A stretch of DNA of 64,000 nt from Chelydra serpentina (taxonomy: Eukaryota > Chordata > Testudines > Chelydridae). The position numbers were made by a program, and so were the translations under genes. Under the pieces are notes generated by a model that saw nothing but the letters and a program-made list of their open reading frames with translations, searched no databases and was not told the DNA's origin. Shown here one piece after another: positions 30,794 through 43,102 of this stretch. Each line of letters opens with the position of its first letter. Within the stretch, counting starts at the first letter, position 1. The DNA is taken from assembly GCA_037349315.1 (NCBI GenBank), contig JBAIAC010000001.1:36146001-36210000 (forward strand), in the 5' to 3' direction.

Positions 30794-33377
30794 ATGAGTG
30801 AAAGAAGAAAACGCCCCTCTGGGGCAGCATTCAGAAAAAGAATGAAAGCAAAGGAAGCTTTTCTATCTAAGCAGGAAGGAGCTCTCCTGAGATACACAAA
30901 CACAAATGTTCACGGTGAGCCTTCCAGCCCCAGTGAGGATGTGAGTGGTGAGGAGATGCCTGATCTTCCAGTTAATCAGAGTGCAGGTGACCTGGCAGCT
31001 ACTGCAGCATCCATATCTCCATCTCAAATGGATGTAACCATGCACATTCCTGAAGAAAAGTGTAGATCAGAGAAGAGTGTGGTGGAGGCCCAAGAAACAG
31101 CTGCTGCTGAGTTTAATTCCTTAAGTCTAGATGATCCAGGACTGTGGACCCACTTGGGCAGTAGCCTGAGGGATTCCTTGTACTGCATGGGCCACAACAA
31201 GTGAAAAACTTCATGTTCCCCAAAGACAATGAAAATAGAAGTTTCCATCCAACACATTACTGGCGTGAAATCCCCAATGGTGACAAAGGGGAGAGGCCAT
31301 GGCTTATGTACTCAAAAACCCAGAATGCTGCATACTGTTTTTGTTGCAAGCCTTTCCAGTCTAATGTTCCAGCCACATTGGGTTCTACAGGAACAAAGGA
31401 CTGGAAAAATCTGGCTAGAAATCTGGCATGCCATGAGAAGGCAGCAAATCACCAGAGAGCATTCCATAGGTGGAAAGAGCTTGAGATGAGACTAAGTTTA
31501 GAGGCCACCAAAGATGATCAGCATCAAGAGAAGATTGCATCAGAGTCTCTTTACTGGCAAAATGTTCTGAAAAGGCTCATTGCCATTGTGAGAATGCATG
31601 CTACCCAAAACCTAGTACTGCATGGCACTTCAGATCAGCTATATGTGCCAAACAATGGAAACTTCCTTAAAATTGTGGAGCTGATGGCTGAGTTTGATGC
31701 TGTACTCCAGGATCATCTAAGAAGAGTCACCACCCAAGAAATGTACACACACCACTACCTTGGAAAAACAATTCAAAATGAGATCATACAGCTACTGGCA
31801 ACAAAAGTCAAACAGAAGATTGCGGCAGATCTGAAGTCAGCAAGATATTACTCTCTTATTCTGAACTGCACACCTGACATCAGCCATACGGAACAAATGA
31901 CTTTAATGGTGCGTTTTGTAACAACAACAGAACCTAGTGAAAATGTCCCTGCAATGGTGACTGTCAGAGAGCATTTTCTATAATTTATTGACATGGATGA
32001 TACTACAGGAGCTGGTATGACAAATGTGCTTCTTAAAAAGCTATAAGGTATGAGAATTGTGATAGCTGACCCCATAACGCTGACATGAGAGGACAGGGCT
32101 ACAATAATGGTGCCAACATGAGAGGAAAGAACAGAGGATTGCAGACACAGATCCGAGAGTTAAATCTTCGAGCTTTTTTTGTCCCATGCACTTCTCATTC
32201 ATTGAACTTGGTGGTCAGTGATGCAGCATCAGCTTCTAGTGAGGCTGCTGAATTTTTTAATGTAATTCAAAACATCTATGTATATTTCTCTGCATCAACT
32301 CATTGATGGCAAATTTTGAAGCAACATCTGGAAACATCCTCTCTGACACTGAAACCACTGAGTGCCACATGATGAGAAAGTCGAGTGGAGGCGATAAAGC
32401 CTATCAAACACCAAATTGGGAAGATAGATGATGCCATAGTTGCCATTATGGAGGATAATGCTATGACAGGAACTGTTCATGGGAGAACAGTGGCAGAGGG
32501 AAATGGAATCACCAGAAACATACATAACTTCAAATTTCTGTGTGGCTTAGTGTTGTGGCATAACATATTGTTTGAAATAAAGGTTGTAAGCAAGAGACTC
32601 AAAGGTGTTGACCTTGATATATCTGGAGCAATGGAACAACTGGACAAAGTAAAGTCAGACCTACAGTCTATCAGTCAGATGAGGGATTTCAAAATGTTCT
32701 GAAGAGTGCATAGAAGTTGGCAGAGGAACTTCACACTGAAGCTATTTTCCCACCCATTCAAGAATACAAGAGTCATCGAAGAAGACATTTTGATTACGAG
32801 GCACGGGATAATCCCATAAGAGACCTCAAACAACCATTCAAAGTCGTATTCTTTAACCAGGTGCTAGATTGTGCAATACAGTCAGTTGAAGAACATTTCA
32901 TGCAGCTCAAGGAACACAGCAGTATATTTGGGATGTTGTATGATATTCCAAAACTCCTCACTATACCTGAAGACCTACACCAGCAATGCAGGGCACTAGA
33001 GAAAAGTGTTGACACATGATGACATGCACGATATTGATGAGAGTGATTTAGGTGATGAACTGAAAGCCCTTTCAAGACACATTTCAGCAGGATCAACTCC
33101 AAAGGCTGTTCTGGAATATATGTGCATAAATAAGATGACCACCCTCTTTCCAAATGCTCTGCACATACTTCTAACACTTCCTGTAACAGTTGCCAGTGGA
33201 GAACGCAGCTTCTCCAAGCTGAAGTTAATAAAAACACGTCTACGCTCCACAATGACACAGGAGAGGCTGGTCGGCCTTGCAACCATCTCAATAGAGCATG
33301 AGCTGGCCCAGACTGTGGACCTTCAGGAAGCAGTTCAAATCTTTGCAACCAAGAAGGCACAGAAAGCACCACTTTGA
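30794..33377 (+). pseudogene. hAT transposase pseudogene
   Basis: Similarity is spread over several frames. The N-terminus (30794-31190) is basic (MSERRKRPSGAAFRKRMKAK). A frameshift near 31190 leads to 31201-31983, with a TTF-type zinc-finger region (PWLMYSKTQNAAYCFCC) and the first catalytic block. That block reads LNCTPDISHTEQM, where family members usually have Asp at the position of this Asn. The block RGQGYNNGANMRGK follows at 32085-32306, then a helical insertion part (32385-33019), then the C-terminal dimerisation domain (33006-33377) with VASGERSFSKLKLIKTRLRS. At least five frame breaks or stops separate these pieces. It is a ZMYM1/TTF-type hAT relative. No function as a host gene is suggested. 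Confidence 0.9.
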
Positions 33378-33659
33378 TTATTCAAACAGATAAAAATGCC
33401 AGTGTTTACTATGCAGACAAAAAAAGTTACATTTGCTGTTCAGGCGTTTGAAAGTTAAGTGTTACTTAAAATCTTTGAACAAGGCATTTTAAGCTGTTAG
33501 TTCTCCTTTATTGGGGTAAACCATGAGAGGAGTAGAACAGGAAGAAGGCAGAATTGAGACCTTTCAAAGTTTTGGCCCAAGCAAGGGGGCATGGGAGCAT
33601 CATTTGAGCTCCCCACCTCAGGTACCAAAATGTTGTGGGCTGGCCCTGTCTGTAGCTCA

Positions 33660-34740
33660 GTCATGAACACCTCATTGCACTTATGTTTGAAATGCAAATT
33701 ATTGTGATTGAACATGTAGGTCATGTGGAATCCTTTTCTTGTCCCTGATTGGATAAGTGAAACCCTCAGAACAGTGCGATGCCAGATAACAAATTCAGAA
33801 TTTGCTCCCTAGGAGTGTTTTCTAATACCTGTGATTTCCCCTTCCACAGATTGCAAATGCTAAAGGGCACAGCTAAGGGCAGGGTGAGGTCACTAATTTA
33901 ATAGCCGCGGATTCGCTCAGCTGTACTGATCACCCGCAGCTACTCATGTACGAGAACTGGGGGCAATTTGGGCAACAGCTATGCCTGTTCCCCAGCCCTA
34001 CAGGAAATATCTCCCTGAACATACACTATAGCAGTAAGGATCTGGAGACTCCAGCATACACTACTCCCAATCCATCCTTTCCTAGGAATTCCTTCAAGAG
34101 TATAACAAACAAACCAAAGCCCTTCCCCAGGCCCATCCCCAGTGCCCCAGCTGTGTTCGACTCCAGGAGAGATCATGCTGGAAAGCGTTTCTCAGGATGA
34201 CGGGGCTGCTTAGAGGCACTTAACACAAAACAACCAAAGCCACTCAATTAGAGTTTGGGGCTTAGACTGCCCTTTATCTCATGAAAAAAGGATTAAAGCT
34301 CTCTGATAATTTATAAAGCGCTTAAGAGTTTAAAGGGGAATTGAGCTTTTATCTGAACTATCAGATAACAGAAAGCACGCAAAGGCCACGCACAAGGCAG
34401 CTCCATGCTGCAGTCACTTCTACGGAGAAAATAATTTTTGCCACCAGCCCGGAGATCTGACCCCACTGCCACTGAACGTAATAAACAGACTCCCCTTGCC
34501 TCGCTTGTAGTTGTAGCCATGCAACTACGGCATGTCCCATCGCCTCAGATATTCAGCCAAGTAACTCTTGCTTGGAACTTGGAAGGTTTTTAAGCATTTG
34601 TTACTTAGTAGCTCAACTGCACTTCCTTCCTGAACCAACCCTCATGTGTAACTCAGGGTTAGGTCAAGATCAGTCACTTCTCCTGCGTGTGACACTGAGG
34701 ACTTGTTCCACCACACCATGTGCTGATGTCACTATTATTT
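33660..34740. other. unrecognised non-coding sequence
   Basis: No recognisable gene or repeat. The 84-codon frame at 33946-34200 has no known domain. Confidence 0.45.
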
Positions 34741-34825
34741 ACTGAGCACTTTCGATGCATTCAATGCTGTGCAAATATATTAGGACACATAGTCCGGGCC
34801 TCAGAGATCTTATAATTTTGTTCAA
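34725..34825. repeat. old interspersed repeat (AAT-tailed SINE-like family)
   Basis: CACTATTATTTACTGAGCAC and AATGCTGTGCAAATATATTA match, with decay, the pattern TATTATTTA ... GTGCTGTACAAACAC seen more clearly at 44085-44255. It is a common sauropsid repeat that I cannot name with certainty. Confidence 0.4.
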
Positions 34826-35539
34826 CCTGTTTTTATTTGGTTGGTATTTCATTCAACCAGTTAATAGCTGAGTGGTTGAAATTGTCCTTCATTGTTATCC
34901 GGGTAGATCTTGCTGCCTTCCCAAATCACTCTCTTTCTGTTCACCATCAGTGATGACCTCCCATGATGGCCACATTCTGGTAGAAGAATGATTCTGTCAA
35001 CCAATAGAGGGAGGCATAGGAGTGCAGGACACAGAACTTTCATTGGCTCTGATCCTAGACAGTGGAACTCACTCCCACTGGATATAAGAAATCATGGACC
35101 TCACTGCCATCACAACGAAATGCAAAGCACATTTTAGCTTAACTACCCCTCAAGAAATTCTACACACACACCCGAAGAAAACAACCCTATAAACTTACCA
35201 GACGCTTTGTCCTTGTGCTGGCTCTCTGCCCAAGCGTGGATTTTGCCCAACAGTGAACAAGATGCTCATGTCGATAGCCCCAGTGTGAATAAGCATTGCA
35301 CACTTGGGCCCTTTGTCACCAAAGCTAGCAGAATCTTCCACAAGGAGTAAGGCAATTGAAAATGGTCACCTCTTTCCCGTTTCACAAACTGTCAGCGAGA
35401 AGGTCATGATGTTCCTGAATAAATTAGTTACTCAGAATTATTTGCCGAATCATCATTTGGAGGAGGGATTTTTGTGGGCTTTCAAGGACAGGATGAGACA
35501 TGAAGGTTGGCTGGGGAGACCATGGAGGCTATTTACAGG
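34826..35539. other. unrecognised non-coding sequence
   Basis: No recognisable gene or named repeat. Confidence 0.45.
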
Positions 35540-35592
35540 GGACAGTGAGGTCTAGTGGGTAGTTCACTGGCTTGGGAGACCTGGGCTGGAAA
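35540..35592 (+). repeat. tRNA-like SINE head fragment
   Basis: GTCTAGTGGGTAGTTCACTG then GCTTGGGAGACCTGGGCTGG resembles the tRNA-derived 5' part of MIR-type SINEs, with degenerate A and B box regions. The 3' body is missing. Confidence 0.55.
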
Positions 35593-37200
35593 TCCAAAAG
35601 TTAGCAAGAGGTTGTTCAGAAAATCTCAGCATCAATGTCTCATCACAGGAAAGGTCCATGAATGTTTCTTCCACTGTAAGTGACATAACAGCACTTGCAG
35701 TCGCTTCTGCATGAAAGGGATTTCTAATCCATGCCTCTGTTTTCCAATCCTTTTCAGGGAAGTACTCCAGAAACTGCAGTTTAAAGCTTTCCGGGTGGCT
35801 GCTGATAATGGGTTGCAAGTCATGCTTTGGCAAGGCATTTTGATCCAAAAAGTCATCCAGTAAAAAAAAAAGTTTCAAAACTGCCACTGTCCACAAGATA
35901 GAACATACCACAAGGAAAGTTTCTTGAGCCAACTTTTGATTTTGTCAGCGAGAGAAAAGATGGAAGCATCTTGCCCTTCAAGTTAGATATTTAACACATT
36001 TAGGCTTTCAAAAATATCTGCCAGGTAAGCTAGCCAAACAAGCCATTTGGTATCTGCAAACTCTTTGGCCAGCAGGGAATCTTTGTCTGAAAGAAAAATA
36101 CTCACTTCCTCTCTGAGTTCAGAGAAATGATGGAGAACCTATCCCTGAGACGACCACCAAACTTCTGTGTGGTAAAGTAACTCATGGTGCTCAGCTCCCA
36201 TCTGAGCTCACAAAACTCCACAGACGTGGAGCAACTCTTCATGAAGTTGCCAGTGCAAACAGCTTCCTTGAGAACTTGTGTTAGAATGGGTGGCTTTTTG
36301 TCGTTGTTGCAACTATTGCTATAATACAATACAATACGAAAAATTTAAAAGTGAGTCCAGACTGCTTCTGGTGCAACAGCCTGCACTCGGCTCACCAGCC
36401 CACTGTTTTTTCCAGTCATTTCACGAGCAAATTCCTACACAGCACTGCCATTCCAAGCCAGAATCAGAGACAAAAGCATCCAAAAGTACAAAGAGCTGTT
36501 CCCTTGTAGCACACTGTGGCAATGACCGACAGAACAGAAATTCCTCTTGGAGTTTTTTGTCATTCTCACATTTTACATATGTCAGCATCTGAGCAGCAGC
36601 GGACACATCCGTCATTTCATCAAGTTGAAGGGCAGGAAAAAAGGACTCCACTTGATTTTGGCAGTCGCTTGTTCAGTTACGTCATTTGCCATACTGTGAA
36701 TATGCCTGCCAATAGTATAGTCAGACACGGTAATCAGATCAAGTTGAGTCGCTGCACCTTGCCCCACCATAATTAGAACCATTTTCTTGGCATATGATAG
36801 AAAAAAAATTCTCCAAAAGTGTGCGGTTTTTCAGTTTTAGCTATCCAGTATGACAGCGAAAGATGACTCGAGAGCTGCTGTTCTCAGCACTGTTGTCTGG
36901 CCCTTTAGCGCTCTCAGCTTCGCTGAAAAAAACTAAGCCATTTTGTGTGAAGAGAACTGTGCCATGTCTGCAAGTGCCACAACATCTGAGATGGTTTTAA
37001 GCTCTCCTTTGCCAGAACTTCACCACAACCCAACATTGTGGCCATGGGTCAAAGCCAGTCCATGTAAATCCATATTCCAAATAGTACGGATCATATTTGC
37101 GGTTTTGTGGGTTTTCTACTGCTGTACGGATCCTCATTGACAGCCCTTCCTTTGCTGTGAGTGGCAACTGACTCTCCTTCATTACCCGCCCCACCTCCAC
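35590..37200 (-). pseudogene. hAT Buster/ZBED-like transposase fossil
   Basis: Read on the - strand, a degenerate BED-finger region (KYDPYYLEYGFTWTGFDPWP then QC) lies near 37000-37140. The first catalytic block ALQLDEMTDVSAAAQMLTYV with FLFCRSLP lies near 36480-36640, where the Asp is kept. A middle block (KEFADTKWLVWLAYLADIFE) lies near 36000-36080, and a late block (WIRNPFHAEA ... LANFWIS) at 35590-35740. Frames shift and stop between the blocks. The order and motifs match Buster/ZBED5-type hAT transposases. No terminal repeats were assigned. Confidence 0.85.
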
Positions 37201-37344
37201 TTTTCTTCAGAAAATGGTTCCTTGCTAAAATTATTTCTGCAGCAACTTTTCAAACTGGCTTCAGCCACAACGTGCTCAACCCATTGCTAGGAGATCATTT
37301 CAGACAGTTCCGACAGGCGCGGGCCTGAGAGAGGAAGTGGCGCA

Positions 37345-37495
37345 CAGGGCCGGCGTTATGGGGTGGCAAGCAGGGCAATTGCCGGGGGCCCCGTGAAGTT
37401 AAGTTGCCTAGGCTTTGGGTTCAGTCCTGCATGGGTGGCGAGGCTCAGGCTTCAGCTTTCTGCCCTGGGCCCCAGCGAGTCTAATGCCGGCCCTG
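37345..37495. mobile_element. non-autonomous hAT element (151 bp)
   Basis: CAGGGCCGGCGTTA and TAATGCCGGCCCTG form inverted ends. The flanks GTGGCGCA and GTGACCCC agree at five of eight positions, so the duplication is decayed or was altered. Confidence 0.85.
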
Positions 37496-37534
37496 GTGAC
37501 CCCATTAAAATGAACTTCTGACCCACTTTGGGAG

Positions 37535-37660
37535 AACTGCTGAGTTAGACTATAGGGTCTTTGGGTGGGGATTGTCTCTCAGTAGATGTTTGAGTAGCAC
37601 AATGGGGCCCCAATCTTGGTTGAGGCCTCTAGCGGGCTACCATACTACAAATGATACATA
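37535..37660 (-). repeat. AAT-tailed SINE-like repeat, antisense copy
   Basis: TAGACTATAGGGTCTTTGGG and AGTAGCACAATGGGGCCCCA then ATCTTGGTTGAGGCCTCTAG match the complement of the family seen at 44085-44255. Confidence 0.55.
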
Positions 37661-39319
37661 ATGAGAATTATGGGCAGTCCTTTTTCTGATACTGTGTGTT
37701 TTAATATATGGAATTTGAGCTCTGAACATCGGATGGGCACCTAGAGATATTTATATATAACTGAATAAATACCTATGTCATAAATATTCATGAAAAATGA
37801 GTGCAGAAGCAACATAAACAAGGAGGGAGTGAATTTGTTTAAAAATTTGGAGACTCAATCTTGGAAAACATTTGGAAAAATTCAACCGTCTCTGTGGTAT
37901 TTGTGATATGTATATTGGGCATGGGAAGCCCTCACTGATTTGTGGCACATGTGTACTGGAGTTCAAAACACATCTGAGGTTTGTGACACTGAGTCTGAAC
38001 ATACCTGGCCTTTGTGGCATTTTTTGAGGTTTGGGACCATTGCCAAAGCTGACTACAAATAACTCAATGTGACAAACCCCCGTAGTTCACCTGATCAATG
38101 TACTAGCATGCTCATTCTTACCTTGCACAGCTGTCAAGTACAAACAAAATCCCTATTAATTGTGTCTGACTGAATGTCAGGCTGTCCACTAAATCAGCAT
38201 TGATACAGGCTCAAACAATGAGTGGGTAACAGGCTGAATCCTCTTATAGGAAATGTACAAGACATTCTCTTGTGTTACCAGTTCAGTGAGGAGGGGTGAA
38301 GTATGCTCCTGGTTAGAGCTGCCTGAATACCTTGAAAACTTTCGGCTTGAATAAAAAATGGAATTTATGTCAGCTGAGTTCACACCCCATGCATGTTCAG
38401 TCCCCAAAACTGTCCTAGCCAATGTGTCCGTGGGTAGGAATGTTTGTGAGAAGAGGAAACTGTAGGTGACCATTGGTGGAAAACAAATCTTTGTAGCATG
38501 CCAAGAGTTATGTCCATTCAATAAGGGAGCAGACACCATACCATGTGAGTTAGGTATCCAATCAACATTAACCATCACAGCTGGAATCTTGAACGTCAGA
38601 AACTCACAGCAAACTTCTCCCAAATGGGCTAAAAGCTCAAGAAATGTCAGCAGAAAATTATATGGCAAATAGTTTAGAATAATCAATACATTCAAGAAAT
38701 CATAAGCCTATGGACAATTTTCAATCATTAAAAGAGGCTAAATTCACAGGATGCATTCGTGGCTATAAGTGATTCATCTACTCTACACATGGCTTTTTAG
38801 GTCCATGTGGTGGCTGGGAACTCAGCCAAGATCTCCCCTTCGGTTGAGGAACCTGGCGGGCCAGCTCCCGAGCCCTTTCACTTAGTCTAGTTCTTTATGC
38901 AATGCATAATGACTTATTTGTGATGAAAGCTCTGTCTCAGGCTTTGCCAGAGTCCCTCTCAGCTGTAGCTCACCTCCAGGCAGCACATGGAAAACCCTCA
39001 AAGCAAGAAGGAATGAGAAAAACCCGCTCAGGTTGGCTTCTCACCCCACAGCGTGTCTCTCCACTGCCCTGCAAGTCAGTGCCAAAGCTTCTGGCTTTGC
39101 GTCCAAGTTCCCCTCCCACACAGAGCTGAATTACCCCCTCCCACATTTCTGCTTTAACTTCCTTACATAAGAAGTGGAAAATTCAGAGAAGGAATTAAGC
39201 CGTACGGACCTTTACAGACACCGAAGACATTAAAACTCTCCCACTTGCCTACAAGAGACATGTTACTGGCAGAGAAAGAGCAGACCGGTTCAGCTAACAT
39301 GGGACACTCCACAGCATGT
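37661..39319. other. unrecognised non-coding sequence
   Basis: A 168-codon frame on the - strand (38189-38695) has no domain that I recognise and no clear start context. It could be a repeat-derived frame. Nothing else is supported. Confidence 0.45.
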
Positions 39320-39835
39320 GTGTTACCCTGTAATAGCGCTGTGCCCCCGGTGCAGTAGCACATGACATACTGTGTATTACACCTCTATAGCAGCTACAGA
39401 TACAACACAGAACAGCCTGTATTATGTTATGCCATTATAACAGCCGTACGCCCCAGGTACAGCAATGCACAGTTCAGTTTGCATGATATCATGCCTTTAT
39501 AACAGCCCCTGGTGTCTGATGTGATAACACACAACAGGCCATAGTGTGTGTTATAATGCCGTAAAATCTTTATGCCTTGAGCCCTATAACATACAACAGG
39601 GTGTGCATTAGTTAAAATGTAATACTCAGAGATTCATCCCCCTGGTGTGATAACAAAACAGGGTGTGTATTAGGTAACAACAATATCCTTATGCCCTAGG
39701 TACAATAATATTCAAGCATATGTTACACTGTAATAACAGGGTCCCACTTCTGGTGCCAAAACACACAATAGACTACATCCTACTGTAATAACAGCCTTAT
39801 ATCCAGAGCTAATAACAGAACAGTGTCTCCTTAAG
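39320..39835. repeat. decayed tandem array, about 60-bp unit, about nine copies
   Basis: Successive segments repeat the pattern TGTAATAACAGCCTTATGCC, then CC-GGTGCAATAACACACAAC, then AGGGTGTGTATTATGTTA, each strongly diverged. Unit starts fall near 39322, 39384, 39434, 39496, 39560, 39619, 39680, 39728 and 39783. The array is old and AT-rich. Confidence 0.7.
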
Positions 39836-39839
39836 GAAA

Positions 39840-40480
39840 GAGCAACACATGATGTCACAGTTTCAGAGTAACTGCAGCTCCATTCTTTTCCCCTCCCCCT
39901 TCCTGGTCATCTCCAGGAGTTCCCAGTCAAGTATCCTGCCATCACTTTCTCTTGGCATACCCTTTTCTCTCTCCCTTCTGACCAAGGCGTTTTAAGGCTT
40001 AGCATTTCCCTGTCTTACACGATGATATCCACAGCAAGCCAATCTGCCTTGTGTCCAGTGCCTGGTCATTGCTTTCTCTCCAAGGGCTATGAATAGTGTA
40101 TTGCCAGCAGTTACAAGTTACCACAGAGCTCTTTCTAAGCAAGCACATTTATTTTTGATGTAAATGCTTTCCAGAGAAAACATAAAAAACAATGAAAGTT
40201 CCTGTTCACATGCTAAAAGCTCACCAGAGGTCACAGTTAGATGGAATATATGGGTCAAAGTGAGATGGAATATATGGACCAAAGATGTCAACGTAACCCA
40301 GTCATTCTCCAGCATTAAACAATGTTAAACATGATCCAGGGCTTGGTATACAGAGATCTCAGCCTGCTTAGTGCCATGGCAAACACACCATTACATTCCT
40401 TTTAACCTTTTATTAAAGATACCAAAAAAGAAGAAAAAACAGTTAAAGCATTTGAAATATAAAGTATAAAATGAGGTTTT
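39840..40480 (-). other. possible LTR remnant of the third Gmr1-like element
   Basis: The region starts TGTCACAGTTTCAGAGTAAC (39853) and holds TTTAACCTTTTATTAAAGAT near 40400. Its place, downstream of a - strand gag-protease fossil, fits a 3' LTR. No second copy or duplication was found, so this is inference. Confidence 0.35.
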
Positions 40481-42100
40481 CATTCTAGCAACATCCCTTG
40501 TTCCCTTTCCCTGGGGGCATTTGATGGGGTTTCATGACATGGCGTTTAACTATTGTCTTAGCAGTCCCAGTGTCTCTCCATCCAACGAATATCTCCCCAC
40601 AGTCTACCACCTGCCACTGGGGATCAGCTAGGTCTGCATGCAGGAGGCGGCAGCGGGATATGGGTGGGAGAGGGGTGGTTTGGAGTGTGAAGGGCTTGGC
40701 ATGAATATCATACACCATTGGTGGATCAGCTGTGTGATGCCCTCCATAGTTAACTCTGTGAGGTTGTGGTGCCGTGGCCTTTCCAGCACTTCACGGGGCC
40801 TTAGTGGGAGGAGTGGACAATCCTGGACAAAATGACCTAGCTAGCTATAAATGAGATACTGCTTTTCCCCACTCGTCCTGGGGTATCTTGGAGGTGGTTC
40901 CCCTCCACATTGGGTGTGGGTCTCAGCTTGGGCCCAATCGCGGTTCTCTGATCCCATTTCATTCCTATTAGATTTTCCATCAAACACAGGCCAAGTATCC
41001 ACATAATGGTTTGCCAGTGTCCCAACTATGGTTACGTCTCTAGGATCTTTTTCTGTCAGCAGTGGTTTGAAGTCTGCATGGCAGAGTTTATAGAATTGTT
41101 CTAAACTATTAATTCGTAGGCCTTATCAACTGTGGTAATCCCCAACCAGTTCCCCATTTTCTTATGCAACCCCTAATTTGGGTTGACATCTGAGCATCCC
41201 CTTTTTACTAAACTCCCCGAAACTTCTTCCTCTATATTTCAGGAGTCAATTTAAACTTTTGCAACAAAGCTTATTTACACAGCCCATAATCTTGACAGTC
41301 CTCTCTGTCCATATGGGTAAAAATGCCTAAGGCCTTTGACCCTGACAGTAGTGGAGACAGATGTCCTCCTGCCCCACCTGGTTCAATTCAAACCCCATTT
41401 CAAAACACATCCATGTTGTCCCCTTTCCTAAAGTAAGGCAATAATTTGGAATCTATGCCTGGGACAGGTTCCTGGGGTCTGGCTCCACCTACCAGATTAG
41501 GGTTTTGTTGGTACAGTCTTTCCATATCTAGCTGTTACTGACGATGCTAGTCCTTCTCTTTCTCCTTGTGCTGGTGCAGCTTCTTCTTCTGTCTCTCCTC
41601 ATGCTGACGCTGCTTTTCCAGGTCTGCCAGCAGCTGGGTTTCCAGACTCATTCTGTCTCTCTCCAGCTGAAGCCTCTCTTGCTCTAACTGTCCATTTGTC
41701 CATGATCCCTGTTACCTTGGTGCACTCGATCTAGATGGAGCTTCTGTCTCTGTCAGCCTTCTCCCTGCTTCCTTCTCGGAAAGTGTTTCCAAGACTTCCA
41801 CCCCCCACTCACCCTCACTTCTGCATGTGATCTGAATGTTCCATTCCATCCTGGATCATCATTCCTTTTCTGGTCCTCAGAATAGAGCAAGTCGACTAGT
41901 GGAGCCTTAGTCCAGCTCCCCAGCGTTGAGCTGCCTTTCCCTGCGTATTTCAATCAGCTGACTTTTCTTCAGCTATTCATAACTCATTTTCCCATCTCTC
42001 TTTTCGCTATTCCTCACCAAAAAGTGTGTGAGTCTTTTCTCTGTGCTTTTTCCTTTCCACAGTACTTGCTTTCACTATTGTTGGCACTTAACTGGCAATC
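40480..42100 (-). pseudogene. decayed Gmr1-like Gag-protease fossil
   Basis: Read on the - strand from right to left: a charged coiled coil (LEQERLQLERDRMSLETQLL, then ADLEKQRQHEERQKKK) near 41560-41700; the capsid motif LTPEI-RKKFREF near 41200; LEQFYKLCHADFKPLLTEKD near 41050-41110; a partial knuckle GHFVQDCP near 40820; and a protease segment GWRDTGTAKTIVKRHV at about 40530-40600. Stops and frameshifts interrupt it. The SCAN-like Gag and protease order match elements 1 and 2. No pol domain is seen. Confidence 0.75.
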
Positions 42101-42176
42101 CTCCACTGTCCCACATAGCACCAAGAGTGGCTAGGTATGAGAGCACCCCAGGGAGAATACTGTAGCGCACGATTAC

Positions 42177-42304
42177 CAGGAGTGCTGGGACAATTTGTAT
42201 AGTGGGGGTGCTGAGAGTCATTGAACCAAACTGTAAACCCTGGATATGGTGGAAAGTCAGGGGGTGCGGCAGCATCCCCAGCACCCCTAGTTCCAGCACC
42301 TATG
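42177..42304. mobile_element. short hAT-like non-autonomous element
   Basis: CAGGAGTGCTGGGACAATTT at the left and the complement of the right end (CATAGGTGCTGGAACTAGGG) are similar inverted ends. No clear 8-bp duplication is seen. A related GGTGCTGGAAC end lies at 11948. Confidence 0.6.
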
Positions 42305-43022
42305 GGTGTTATTGAAGAAAGCTTGAATGCTCCCAGCAGCCAGTTAGCTGGGGAGCAGCGCAAACAAGCCACCAGCACTGTCTGAGGCACTTGTTGCCTA
42401 CATGACACAGCTAATAAAGCAGGCTGTCAGAAAGACCGCTCCTGAATTAAGGTCTGGTGGCAATGTGGTGGAATCCTGGGAGCAACATATGCAGCAGCAG
42501 GGTTTGCTGGGCAATGAACCCTGTCTCAAGCACGCACTAAAAAGACTGGCAAAAATGGGTTGCTTTTAATAGAAGTGTCTACTAGCAAGGGTGGAGCAAA
42601 ACTGTGCTCACTAAGGCCCCGACTGGGGAAAGCAATTAAGCAAGTGCTTCACTCCCTTTAACTTTGATGGGATCTATGCACATGCTTAAAGCTAAGCGTG
42701 TGTTGTCTAAGCTCTGTCCTGGATAGGGATGGTTCCTGAATCAGGGCTTATGTCTGAAGATAGTTTAGGATTGTCTCTTAACCTAGGACGTTGTCTAATA
42801 TTAGCTGGCTCTGGTATATGTTTCCCTGCACGAGATGGCAATGGATATGGAGCCAGTGAGCCCAGTGAGGAAAGAGGCCTTGTTAGTAACTGTAAATGGT
42901 GCAAAAGCTCTAGGCATGTTCAGTCACACCCACAGATAGGGATGATTCTGAGAAGCCGTGACATCCTCCAAGGCTTTATGATGCTCCCTGATTTTCACAT
43001 AGGAGCCCCTAAATGCATAAGA
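42305..43022. other. unrecognised non-coding sequence
   Basis: No recognisable gene or repeat. Confidence 0.45.
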
Positions 43023-43102
43023 AAGCCTTGAGGAATAGGTCACTGATAGAAGCCTTGAGGAACAGGTCACTGATAGAAGCCCTGAGGAATAGCTCGCTGC
43101 CC
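43023..43102. repeat. 27-bp unit in three tandem copies
   Basis: AAGCCTTGAGGAATAGGTCA then CTGATAG starts at 43023, 43050 and 43077. Copies 1 and 2 differ at one base; copy 3 is more diverged. Confidence 0.9.

Larger units (their letters stand above)
28990..33648 (+). mobile_element. hAT DNA transposon, once autonomous, now inactive (4659 bp)
   Basis: The ends CAGGGCTGGCC and GGCTGGCCCTG are inverted, and a perfect 8-bp target duplication TCTGTAGC flanks the element (28982-28989 and 33649-33656). Inside lie a broken transposase gene (30794-33377) and a nested solo LTR (29102-30392). Without the LTR it is about 3.36 kb. The exact duplication suggests moderate age although the coding region has several breaks. 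Confidence 0.93.

Noticed and set aside
38189..38695. 168-codon - strand frame as a host gene
   Set aside because: No domain, no splice context and ordinary base composition. It remains unsupported.
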